A stretch of DNA of 64,000 nt from Asterias amurensis (taxonomy: Eukaryota > Echinodermata > Asteroidea > Forcipulatida > Asteriidae): NCBI RefSeq assembly GCF_032118995.1, contig NC_092661.1:15695006-15759005 (forward strand), written 5' to 3'. A model generated the notes under the pieces. That model did no database searches. It was not told the DNA's origin and saw nothing but the letters and a program-made list of their open reading frames with translations. Shown here piece after piece: positions 11,801 through 20,400 of this stretch; within the stretch, counting starts at the first letter, position 1, and each line of letters begins with the position of its first letter. A program made the position numbers and the translations under genes.

Positions 11801-13049
11801 AAACTTGGCCTCGAGGATGAATCCATTCCCGATGAGAGCCTCTCCGCATCAAGTAACTGGGAGCCAAACGGACCACACAAAGGTAGGAGCACAGCGGCAG
11901 GTGGTCGACTCAATAGGGTTCCGCCATCAGTTGACATCAACGCAAATGAAACAATCATAGGAGCATGGCACCCTGCAGTGGCCGATCGAAACCAGTGGAT
12001 ACAGGTGGATTTGGGGTACCAGACCTACGTAACTGCGGTACTCACACAGGGGCGTTATGATGGCACGGACGGCCATTGGGTGACAAGGTACAAGGTGCAG
12101 TTTGAACCACCCGCACTGGCATGTCTTGTTTTCGTCAAAGACAAACTGGGCCGAACTCAGGTATTTTTTATATCTGTCTACATGTTAAAGGCAGTGGACA
12201 CTATGCTGGTAATCACTCAAAGTAATTATTATCATAAAACCTTACTTGATTACGAGTAATGGGGAGAGGTGGTAGTATAACAAATTCTGAGAAACGGCTC
12301 CCTCTGAAGTAATGTAGCTTTCGAGAAAGAAGTAATTTTCCACGAATTTGATTTCGAGACCTCAGATTTAGAATTCGAGGTCTCGAAATCAAGCATCTAA
12401 AAGCACATAACTTTGTGTGACAAGTATTTTTTTTTCTTCATATAATCTCGCAACTTCGATGACCGATTGAGCTCAAATTTTATGCATGTTGAGATACACC
12501 AACTTGGAAGACTAGTCTTTGACAATAACCAATAATGTCCACTGTCTTCAAAGGAACATTACAAAATTAGTGAGAAAAAAACTCGCCCAAGACCACAGAT
12601 TTACATAAAACATACACCGTCTTATGATGATGAGACCAAAAAAACATCTCTTGAAATATGTATGTCTGGAATGTTATTATTTGGTGAGAAATAAGTAAAA
12701 CTTAGATGGCCGATTAATCTTAAACTTCTACAGGTTTTTCAGTTTATGTATAAAATGGTTGAAAACATAGTGGATCGCTACTGTTTTATTAGTAAAAAAC
12801 CAATTCTGAAATGTTCTTTTAAAAATATGTCTATTTTAAATAATAATAAGAAATAATATACTTTTTTCAGTACTAGAAATAATTATGACATTGATCTTCA
12901 CTTACCAGATATTCATCGGAAACACCGACAAAAACACCATCGTAAGGAGAAGCTTCTTCAAGCCCGTATTGGCGGTAAAGATTCGCATCCTGCCTACTGA
13001 TTGGCAACACTTCATTGGTCTGCGTTTTGAGCTGCTTGGCTGTAAATAA
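8859..13049 (+). CDS. Secreted PAN/Apple + F5/8 type C (discoidin) domain protein, 298 aa, four exons
   Basis: Exons 8859-9197, 10916-10970, 11799-12160 and 12909-13049 join in phases 0, 1 and 0 with GT-AG borders. Residues 1-21 (MTIFSILIFLLLETLLEVSA) form a signal peptide. Residues about 24-110 are a PAN/Apple domain (GCSVRCLSHHGCFSFNY...QVCQMNN). Exon 2 supplies 18 residues with the opening cysteine of the F5/8C domain (ACSVPEKLGLE, Cys128). The domain runs through IPDESLSASSNW, NQWIQVDLG and VTAVLTQGRY to IRILPTDW and ELLGCK, closing with Cys297. Discoidin folds bind glycans or lipids and PAN folds bind proteins or glycans, so an extracellular recognition or adhesion role is inferred. There are no membrane segments. 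A convergent paralogue with the same exon plan lies at 17419-22923. Introns carry MITEs. The ATG has no upstream rival in frame with a signal peptide. Confidence 0.88.
9318..9668 (+). repeat. F1-family repeat in intron 1
   Basis: Recognisable 'ttactcaaaataatt', 'gcataaaacc', 'gcaacggctccctctgaag', a central dyad, 'cgcaacttcgacgacc' and 'caccaagtgagaagactgg' followed by 'gacattacc'. Both extreme ends have eroded. Same sense as the host gene. Confidence 0.75.
9770..10240 (+). repeat. Diverged tandem duplication of about 320 bp in intron 1
   Basis: 'ttttgactgtaaat...gttgttgccctggaaacacatcaactg...aatagctgtttcatt' at about 9816-9914 recurs as 'ttttgactgtaaat...gttggtgcccttgaaacacagccactg...aatagctgattcatt' at about 10137-10231. 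Non-coding. The remainder of the intron to 10640 shows no exon or further repeat I can name. Confidence 0.5.
10651..10816. mobile_element. Palindromic MITE ('agcccggttcatacttcctg' ends) in intron 1
   Basis: A 166-bp sequence whose left half (agcccggttcatacttcctg, gcgaatgcgaatgcgaagcg) is nearly the reverse complement of its right half (cgcattcgcattcgcagg, aagtatgaaccgggct). Flanks read 'tttaa' on the left and 'tcaga' on the right; no clear target duplication. The frame open across it is a property of the repeat. A decayed relative is at 557-800. Confidence 0.75.
11340..11766 (+). repeat. Possible LINE 3' tail in intron 2
   Basis: T-rich non-coding sequence ending 'gatgtgaaataaataaataga', a tail style common in non-LTR retroelements. 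No coding domain is visible, so this is only a suggestion. Just upstream (11110-11240) are C/T-rich and A/G-rich runs that are roughly complementary. Confidence 0.25.
12187..12553 (+). repeat. F1-family repeat in intron 3, nearly full length
   Basis: Begins 'ttaaaggcagtggacacta' and ends 'aataatgtccactgtcttc', so the two ends are imperfect inverted repeats. A central dyad 'cgagacctcagatttag / gaattcgaggtctcg' marks the fold. It sits in the last intron of the PAN-discoidin gene. Confidence 0.85.
12551..12825. repeat. F4-family repeat next to the F1 copy
   Basis: Shares 'aaaggaacattacaaaatt', 'accacagatttacat', 'tagatggccgatt' and 'aaacttctacag' with the copy at 55594-55802 in an intron of the fucolectin-PAN gene. 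The ends 'aaaggaac' and 'gttctttt' suggest a terminal-inverted-repeat MITE. Confidence 0.55.
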
Positions 13050-13076
13050 ATGCCTAGACCTACTTGTTTTCAAGGC

Positions 13077-13082
13077 AATAAA
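13077..13082 (+). terminator. Polyadenylation signal AATAAA of the PAN-discoidin gene
   Basis: AATAAA lies 28 bp after the stop codon. Another AATAAA overlaps the stop itself (13045-13050). Either could direct 3' processing; the downstream one leaves a usable short 3' UTR. Confidence 0.45.
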
Positions 13083-13089
13083 GTAAGTA

Positions 13090-13202
13090 GGGAATAATAG
13101 GGGAGCTACTAGTTCTTTGCTCGGGCCTTTATCACACGGCAGTTCGACCGTGCAAGGTTTTAAACGGCCGTGAAAGAACTAGTATAGCTACCCTTTTATT
13201 CC
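13090..13202. repeat. Palindromic hairpin element just downstream of the gene
   Basis: 'ggaataataggggagctact' on the left pairs with 'agctacccttttattcc' on the right, with 'agttcttt' and 'aaagaact' and 'cggccgtg' further in. About 113 bp. It may lie within or just beyond the 3' end of the transcript. Confidence 0.5.
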
Positions 13203-13349
13203 CATTCACAAATACCTTTTCGGTTATAAGGCGTAATAAAGTAAGAAATCTTTCAAACTTATCAGTTTCCGAGTGCTTAAGCTCTGTATGTTTCCACCTC
13301 CATGGTATGTTCAGTTTACATGTACATGTACATGTACGACGTTCGTACG

Positions 13350-13870
13350 CGTGTGTTTTCCGGTGCGGCGGTTTCAACTTTCCGCTGTGTTCAGTTTTCC
13401 GAATGACCAAATACGGTAGCATTACGTCATGCGATGCCTGCGCACAGCAAGCGAAAGTAGTCCATTTTTAGTGCCGTATTGAGTCGCTCGTTACCCTCCG
13501 ATAGCTGTCATGGCGGCGTCCACGAGTCGAGTACAACTAGCGGCAAACGCGTGGATCGTATGAGTTGTTTTTATGCAAGCAGAGTGTGACCTGCCCGAAG
13601 TTGTACCCATGAATACATGTAAAGATGGGACAAGAGATTATGTGACTACACAGAAAAGAATCATAATATATAAATAATTTGGGGTCACTGCTGAGAGAAC
13701 TACAGTATGCGCAAGGGTACTCGCGGCGGTATCTGAGAGGTCACCCGGAAAACTGAACACGCCGGAAAGCTAAAACCGTTCGAACAACGTGATGATATTT
13801 CCGACCACGTCACCCGGAAAACTGAACACGGCGGAAGACTGAAACCGCCACACCGGTTCCGTTCGTGCGC
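13350..13870. repeat. Inverted-repeat region with three copies of a 'cggaaaactgaacac' module
   Basis: 'tttccgctgtgttcagttttccg' (13378-13400, minus sense) faces two direct copies, 'cacccggaaaactgaacacg' followed by a 'cggaa' element, at about 13742 and 13810. Flanking 'gcggtttcaac' and 'gaaaccgcc' extend the symmetry. CpG is frequent here, unlike neighbouring DNA. It may be a decayed element or a promoter-like island. Confidence 0.45.
13510..13557 (+). CDS. Possible first coding exon (16 codons), weak
   Basis: ATGGCGGCG in good Kozak context opens MAASTSRVQLAANAWI, followed at 13558 by a GTATGA donor. The setting is CpG-rich. No convincing second exon was found, and the exon lies inside an inverted-repeat region, so chance is quite possible. 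No function assigned. Confidence 0.2.
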
Positions 13871-14177
13871 ATGCGCGTATAGTCTTGGCGCATATTCGCT
13901 GGTTTTCCTTTCACACACAGCGCAGTCTTGCATCAAGATTTAGCAATATATAGGACTCTTTCTCTGTACACAGGAACAGAGTCCTAACTATTGAGGCCTA
14001 CGGTGGCTGATCTCCGCCAACAAATAAACACCTTTTCAGTAGGGCGTTATAACATAGGGCGTTACACACTGTGAGAAAACGATCGAAACGGGAATTATTT
14101 ACGTTGGAAGCTGCATTATTTCACGAAAATGACGGATTTGTGAGGAATATATGAGGACCAAAACCCACCGCAGAAAA

Positions 14178-14228
14178 ATGTTTACCGCCATGGAATGTGA
14201 ATCTGTTGAAATTAGTGGCTTGTTGAAG
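14178..14228 (+). CDS. Possible first coding exon (17 codons), weak
   Basis: ATG at 14178 opens MFTAMECESVEISGLLK, and the second ATG has a gccATGG context. It ends at a good donor, GTAAGA (14229). A short piece 'gcaacattatttatggcaaacag' near 15386, bounded by AG and GT, could be a following micro-exon, but the phase cannot be confirmed. No family recognised. Confidence 0.2.
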
Positions 14229-14436
14229 GTAAGATTTGAGTTATGAAGCTGTGAAAATTTTCCGCCCCAGAAATGTACCCTGATGTCCAGGACGTCACTG
14301 TAGTACAATACGATAGTGATATTAAGTATTAACCATTGATATAAAGATACGTAAGCTAAGGACTTGCCTAAAGGCTTCTAAGTTAGATTTTGTCAAGAAC
14401 TTAACTGGCCAATAGGCAGCACTGTTTTAACTTAAA

Positions 14437-14660
14437 GGTAATGTTAGAGACAACAATTTATGTGTGTTGCTATACAAATTAATTTGTCTTAACGCATATT
14501 TTAGATACAACAATTTATGTCTTTTGTTATTTTCTCTTAACGCAATTGTAATAGACGGCAATTTATGTCTCTGTTGTATTTTCACTTAAAGCAGTATTAT
14601 AAGAGATGACAATTTATTTTCACAAGTAGATGTTAGAAACGACAATGTATTTGATTACAA
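14437..14660 (-). repeat. Degenerate minisatellite, inverted partner of the 8055-8335 array
   Basis: Units of about 60-65 bp with 'gacaatttatgtct' and 'cttaacgca'. Read on the minus strand they give 'agacataaattgttgtatct...atatgcgttaag', matching the array upstream of the PAN-discoidin gene. The stretch 14660-16030 holds no gene or named repeat I can support. Confidence 0.6.
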
Positions 14661-16032
14661 TCTAAAGTTTATTAGAATCTTCAATTGAAGTATCATTTAA
14701 AGGGAATAATAATGTCATTCCAACTAGACAGCTCCTGTTGTATGTCTTTAAAAAATTACTATAATTCATGATATTTAATAAAAACAGGCAGACTTCAATA
14801 CTGTACACCCAAACCGTTTTCCCCTTAGTATTGTTATTTTCTTGACCGTCAGATAGATGTTACGTTTTTTAATATTCGAGAAAATAGAATTAGCTTTTGC
14901 AAACTGTTTTTCAACCAAAATGACCTAAGGTATGAATTGATGAGTGAGGTATTAATACATCTTAAAGCTACCGGATGCACTTTTCTTCTACCTGTCAAAC
15001 ATAACTTACAGTTTGAGTGGCCAGGGCATGGTTGTTTACCCACTGTATTTGTTACAGCTCAGTCTGGTCCGCTTATTTAACCTATTCATACACATCGGTT
15101 AAAGAGAAAGATGAATTCTCATAGAAGACACTGCTAAAATTTAAAAGACAAGGTTATTATTTAACTTCATATCTATATTTTCTCAGGAGGGATTTTATCA
15201 ATCATGGAGTAAATAAGTTAGTTCATATGATGCATTTACTAAGGTAATATAATAATGTAACTTACGGTACACTTATATAAAAAGTTTCAATTAATTAACA
15301 AAAAATGGAAAATAAAAACCTCACATACTTTAATTGTCTTTGCTTTATTTTTGTTTTCCGTCAATTTGTTCCGTCAATGTTGCAGGCAACATTATTTATG
15401 GCAAACAGGTAAATAGTTCTTTCCCTAGCAAGTACATGTAACTTTAAAAATAGTCAACTTGCAACCATGTGTAAAAAACTAAAAAACAAAAAACATTAAA
15501 AAACACAAACGTTTAAACATGGCTGTACTCGCCAGTTTTGCAAAGATTCAAACATCACTTAGTTTTCAACTTGACCGCTATTGTTGTACCAGATTTTGTT
15601 TTCTATAATAATATACCATCTACATCCTCTGCTCTTAAATCAAAGATATGTAACAGTTGACTGAAAGATCATCTGTAAATAACAACCAGGCTATAGATAA
15701 AATTTACAATCGTCCATTTTAATTAAAGAACCGAGACCTCTGCACTGTGCTATATTGGAGTGAGCTACAAACCTATCAGAACATCTAGACCAAATCTATT
15801 AGCCCTTTTTTGAGGTATGGTGGACAGTATATTTATAGGGGAGCACTGTTCGGATTGGGTGTGTACTGACAGTTACCCAAACCTTTAGTATCGTATAGTA
15901 TTGTGTCCGCCACATCTAAAAATGACTTATTGTTTTAATGACAATGCAGGTAATGGTCGGGTTCTTTTAGTTGACCTGGGTTTTGAATTTTGTTATAGTC
16001 ACAAAATGGCTGTCCAATGCCTGTCATTGTAG

Positions 16033-16370
16033 ACCTTTACTTGAAAGGCATTGAACACTTCGTGTATCACAACTTCTATATAAAATAACAAACCTTCGAA
16101 AACTTAGGCTCAATCGGTCATCGGAGTCGGGAGAAAATAACGGAAAAACCCACTCTTGATTCCGCACGTTTCACCGTGTCATGACATGTGTCAAAAGTAA
16201 ATCCGTATTCTCGATATCGAGGATTGATATTGTTTTAATATTTTCTAAAAAAGTACAGGATTTCATGGAATAATATTTCAAGAGAAGTATTTCACCATTA
16301 CCTTCTGTAAACCCTATAAGTTATTTGTAATCCTGTGAACTTTTATTTCTTTACCGAAAGTGTCCAATGG
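16033..16370 (-). repeat. F5-family MITE-like repeat
   Basis: 'aggcattgaacacttcgtgtatcacaac' in pieces, 'gaaaataacgg', 'gtgtcatgacatgtgt', 'attctcgatatcgagg' and the end 'gaaagtgtccaatggcttt'. The copy at 54917-55246 is the same family in the other orientation. Both ends are related to F1 ends. Confidence 0.65.
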
Positions 16371-16745
16371 CTTTAAAGGCACTGGACACTATTGGTAGTT
16401 GCTCAAAATAATTTTCAGCATAAAAACTTAATTGGTAACTAGCAATGCAGAGCTGCTTGTAGTATATTATTAAACTTTGTGGGAAACGGCTCCCTCTGAA
16501 GTAACATAGTTTTTGAGGAAGAGGTGTCTTCTCAATCAAAATATTACACGATTTTAGGCCTGAAGTATTTTTAGGCATCAGAAACACAAGTCTGTGATAA
16601 AAGTGCTTTTTTTCTTTACGATTTTTTTGCAACTTCGATGACCGAGTCAATATTTTCACAGATGTGTTATTTTATTCACTTGTTGCGAACCGCGAACCAT
16701 CAAGTGAGATATACTGGTCTTTGAAAGCTACTAAAGGTGTTCAAT
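16371..16745 (+). repeat. F1-family repeat
   Basis: Runs from 'aaaggcactggacactattgg' to the region of 'gatatactggtctttgaaag'. Its right third, from 16636 on, is included in the tandem triplication that also copied the last exon of the neighbouring gene. Confidence 0.75.
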
Positions 16746-16833
16746 TATACCTTTGATTTTAACTATGACAAAAAAAACGATTTTACGTTGAACTAGTGGT
16801 TTGATTTCACGACCAAACTAGTGGTTTGCTACA

Positions 16834-16929
16834 TTATTACACCCAAGCAGCTCAAAACGCAGAGCGATGAAGTCTGCCCACTCAATGGGCAAGATGCGAA
16901 TCTTGACCGCCAAGACGGGCTTGAAGAAG
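16834..16929 (-). pseudogene. Extra copy 1 of the F5/8C terminal exon segment
   Basis: The minus strand reads FFKPVLAVKIRILPIEWADF then IALRFELLGC, as in the genuine exon 4 at 17419-17562. One base is missing at the end, so the frame passes through the usual Lys-stop. The copy has no splice acceptor: upstream is MITE sequence. It is therefore 3'-flank or UTR, not an alternative exon. Confidence 0.7.
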
Positions 16930-17125
16930 ACCGTCGATGACCGAGTCAATATTTTCACAGATGTGTTATTTTATTCACTTGTTGTGAACCACCAAGTGAG
17001 ATAAATGGTCTTTGAAAGCTACTAAAGGTGTTCAATTATACCTTTGATTTTAACTATGACAAAAAAAAACGATTTTACGTTGAACTAGTGGTTTGATTTC
17101 ACGACCAAACTAGTGGTTTGCTACA

Positions 17126-17222
17126 TTATTTACACCCAAGCAGCTCAAAACGCAGAGCGATGAAGTCTACCCACTCAATGGGCAAGATGCGAATCTTGAC
17201 CGCCAAGACGGGCTTGAAGAAG
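17126..17222 (-). pseudogene. Extra copy 2 of the F5/8C terminal exon segment
   Basis: Reads FFKPVLAVKIRILPIEWVDF and on to ELLGCK with the stop at 17126, identical in protein to the genuine exon over this span. It lacks the first 16 codons and any acceptor AG at the right place. The identity suggests a very recent duplication or ongoing homogenisation. Confidence 0.75.
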
Positions 17223-17418
17223 ACCGTCGATGACCGAGTCAATATTTTCACAGATGTGTTATTTTATTCACTTGTTGTGAACCACCAAGTGAGATAAATG
17301 GTCTTTGAAAGCTACTAAAGGTGTTCAATTATACCTTTGATTTTAACTATGACAAAAAAAAACGATTTTACGTTGAACTAGTGGTTTGATTTCACGACCA
17401 AACTAGTGGTTTGCTACA

Positions 17419-20400
17419 TTATTTACACCCAAGCAGCTCAAAACGCAGAGCGATGAAGTCTACCCACTCAATGGGCAAGATGCGAATCTTGACCGCCAAG
17501 ACGGGCTTGAAGAAGCTCCTCTCCACGGTGTTATCTGTATCAGCAGTGTTGCCGATGAATATCTAGAAAACGAAGGTTAAAAATGGCATAATGTTTAATG
17601 GCATAATGTTAAGTGAGAAACGATAGCTTTTTATTGCTCACAATATTGCGTGCAATCAACTGGATTAAAAGCCTTGACACTATTGTTAAATACTCAACAA
17701 ATAGTCGTTTGCACAAAAACTTACTTGGTAACGAGTAATGGAGAGCTATTGATAGTATAAAACATTGTGAGAAACGGCTCCCTCCGTAGTAACGTAGTTT
17801 TTGACAAAGAGGTTATTGCTCACTCAAATAATAAAAGACTTCAGCTGAAGCATTTTATTGTGCATCTGAAAGCACAGAAAGTAATGCAACAAGAGTTTTT
17901 TTTTTTTTCTTTCATTAATCTCTTGCAACTTTGATGACCAATTGAGCCAAAAGTTTCACAGGTTTGTTATTCTATGCAAACGTTGGGATACACCAAGTGA
18001 AATACTGGGGCCAATTTCATAGAGCTGCTTGAGCAAAAAATTTGCTTAAGCACGAAAATAGTTCGCTTATTTTATACAGGTTACTGGCAAAAATTTCATG
18101 CCATATACATTACTTGTGACTGGTATTTAGCTGTTGTTTGCTTAGCATAACAATTCAGTTGAGTCTTGGCCGGTAGTCTGATTTTACTAAGCAAGGAATT
18201 TTTTGCTTAAGCAAAATTTTGTGCTTAAGCAGCTCTATGAAATTGGGCCCTGGTCTTTCACAGTTACCAAAACGTGTCCAGTGCCTTTAATTTGAAATAT
18301 TTAATATAAAACTACCTGAGTTTGACCAAGTTGGTCTTTGACGTCAACAAGACATGCCTGTGAGGGTGGTTCGAACTGCACCTTGTACTTTGTCACACAT
18401 TGGGAACGACCATAACGCCCCTGTGTGAGTACCCCAGTGACGTAGGTCGGGTTGTCTAAGTCCACCTGTATCCACTGGTTGGTACCCGCTGCACTAGGGC
18501 ACCATGCTCCTATGATGCCACCAGTAAGGGGAATCTTGTTGAGACGGCCATCAGCCGGTGTACTCTTTTCTGTGTTATTCCAGTTACTTGATGCGGAGAG
18601 GCTCTCATCGGGGATTGACCCATCCTCAAGGCCAAGTTTCTCTGGATTTGGGAGAACAATAACGGGAAACTTTAGACTATCTGCCAATCACCAAGAGAGG
18701 GCACTCTTCACCAGGTAATGTCAACAACTTAGGAATGGGAGAAGCATGAGTGACGGTCACTGACAGCAAATACCTTGTGTTTTACGTGTTTTTGATTTTG
18801 TATTTTAGATTTAGCCAAACTGTACTTTGTTTTTTATAACACATTGCCAGCATAAATCAAACTGTTCTGGAACAGGACGTACTGGACACGAGTTCCCCAA
18901 GGATAACAAGCGGTGTGCATGAGTTTTGGGGAGTGTTTCTTCTAGGGTAATTAGCCAAAATTCCAAAATGCTGACCTACCAAAACTTGAGTAGAAATCTG
19001 AAGTTAAGGTGTATGACATTGTATCTGATTTAATTTTCAAGAGGCTGAGAGACTTTTAAATATTTTTTGAGTATTTTTTTAACTTTTAGCATTTACCATC
19101 GTTTGCTATAGGAGTTGTGCACCCTTACCTGGTAGGTCTGCTGCCCTCTAGTTGCAGAGCTTTCAAACAGTCTCCAATTGAAACTGACGTTTAGGGCTTT
19201 GCTGACAGAATCGACAGACTCGATTACTTACCCCAAAAAATACTGTCCAAAAAAGAACGATTTGGTCGTAATAGATGTTTCATTTGCATCGGGGATATTA
19301 AAATAATATTCATTTTTTGTTTTTACCCATTATACACCGATAGCACTGAATACTCATTACTTCCCCCCGAGTTCTGTGAAAAAAATCACAGGCATATTAC
19401 TCGGTTGGGATTTGAACCCACGACCTTTGCATTTCTAGAGCAGTGTCATGCCAACTATATGTTTTAGTTGAATAAGCAATCACTTTATTCTAATAATATA
19501 GGTTTTCTCGGTCAAATTCGGCAAATGAGCAGTCAATTTAATTTCCATGCGTTCGAATTAAAGCTGTTCTGCTTTTCCACTTGTTACTGCATTTCAAATT
19601 CAGAATTCGGCCATTCAATTTCGTTTTGGGTCGAGTCAAATTCCTTAAGCACTCTGTTCATAGCGTAGCGTCATTCTTTTTCGTGACACACACGCCTCAA
19701 GAAGCGTCTGCGAATTTGAATGCTGCTTTGATGATTTGTTAAATTGAATGATTATTGGTTAATTCGAATGACGCAACATTACATTTGACTAATCCCAAAA
19801 CGAAATCAAATGACCCTTTTGAGTAGCATACGATTTTGCGCGAAATAGACTAGCTTGGTGATTAAATTGGCTGCTCTTTTTCCGAAGTTGACAGAGAAAA
19901 CCTATAGTTACCTGAGATACTGCAGGCCTTCAACGAATTAGACTTTGGGCAAAAAACAGCCTTGTTCTGTAAATTAAGGTATACAAAGAAAATATATATT
20001 TATCAACGGATCAAGTATAGATTAGAGTTAATACATATCAAAAGACCAGTATTGAGTATGACGTCACCATTCAAAAACCTGCCCTATCATGGCAGCGTCA
20101 ATCTGTCTTGAAAGATGGGGGGGGGGGGGGGGGAGGTGGGGACATCGTTAGTCATAACATTTACGACGTAGGGTCCGGGGCTCGAAATTCGAGGCCGTAG
20201 ATCCTCTCTGGTTCAATCTAGGGAGTCTGAGAGGGTGATGTGCCTCCTCTCATACGTTGCAAACTATGATGCACAAATTATTTGCGGTTGGTTAGTGTAT
20301 CAAAAGAAAACCTCAATTATAGCTTGGTATCTATATTATTACTGCATATTTAATGCTCAGGCGCCGTTTCATCCCAATCATCACCAGCATCGTCAAGGGT

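Larger units (their letters stand above)
16636..17520. repeat. Tandem triplication (about 295 bp) of MITE tail plus last-exon sequence
   Basis: 'cgatgaccgagtcaat' recurs at 16636, 16935 and 17228, giving periods of 299 and 293 bp. Each unit holds the F1 tail, a 'ccaaactagtggtttg' stretch and, on the minus strand, the C-terminal coding part of the PAN-discoidin last exon. The third unit runs into the genuine exon 4. The junction '...gaagaagaccgtcgatgacc' joins exon to MITE in the extra units. Confidence 0.9.

Noticed and set aside
16834-17222. Two extra C-terminal F5/8C exons as alternative last exons
   Set aside because: Neither copy has a splice acceptor at the exon start; upstream of each is MITE sequence. 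They are duplicated 3' flank.
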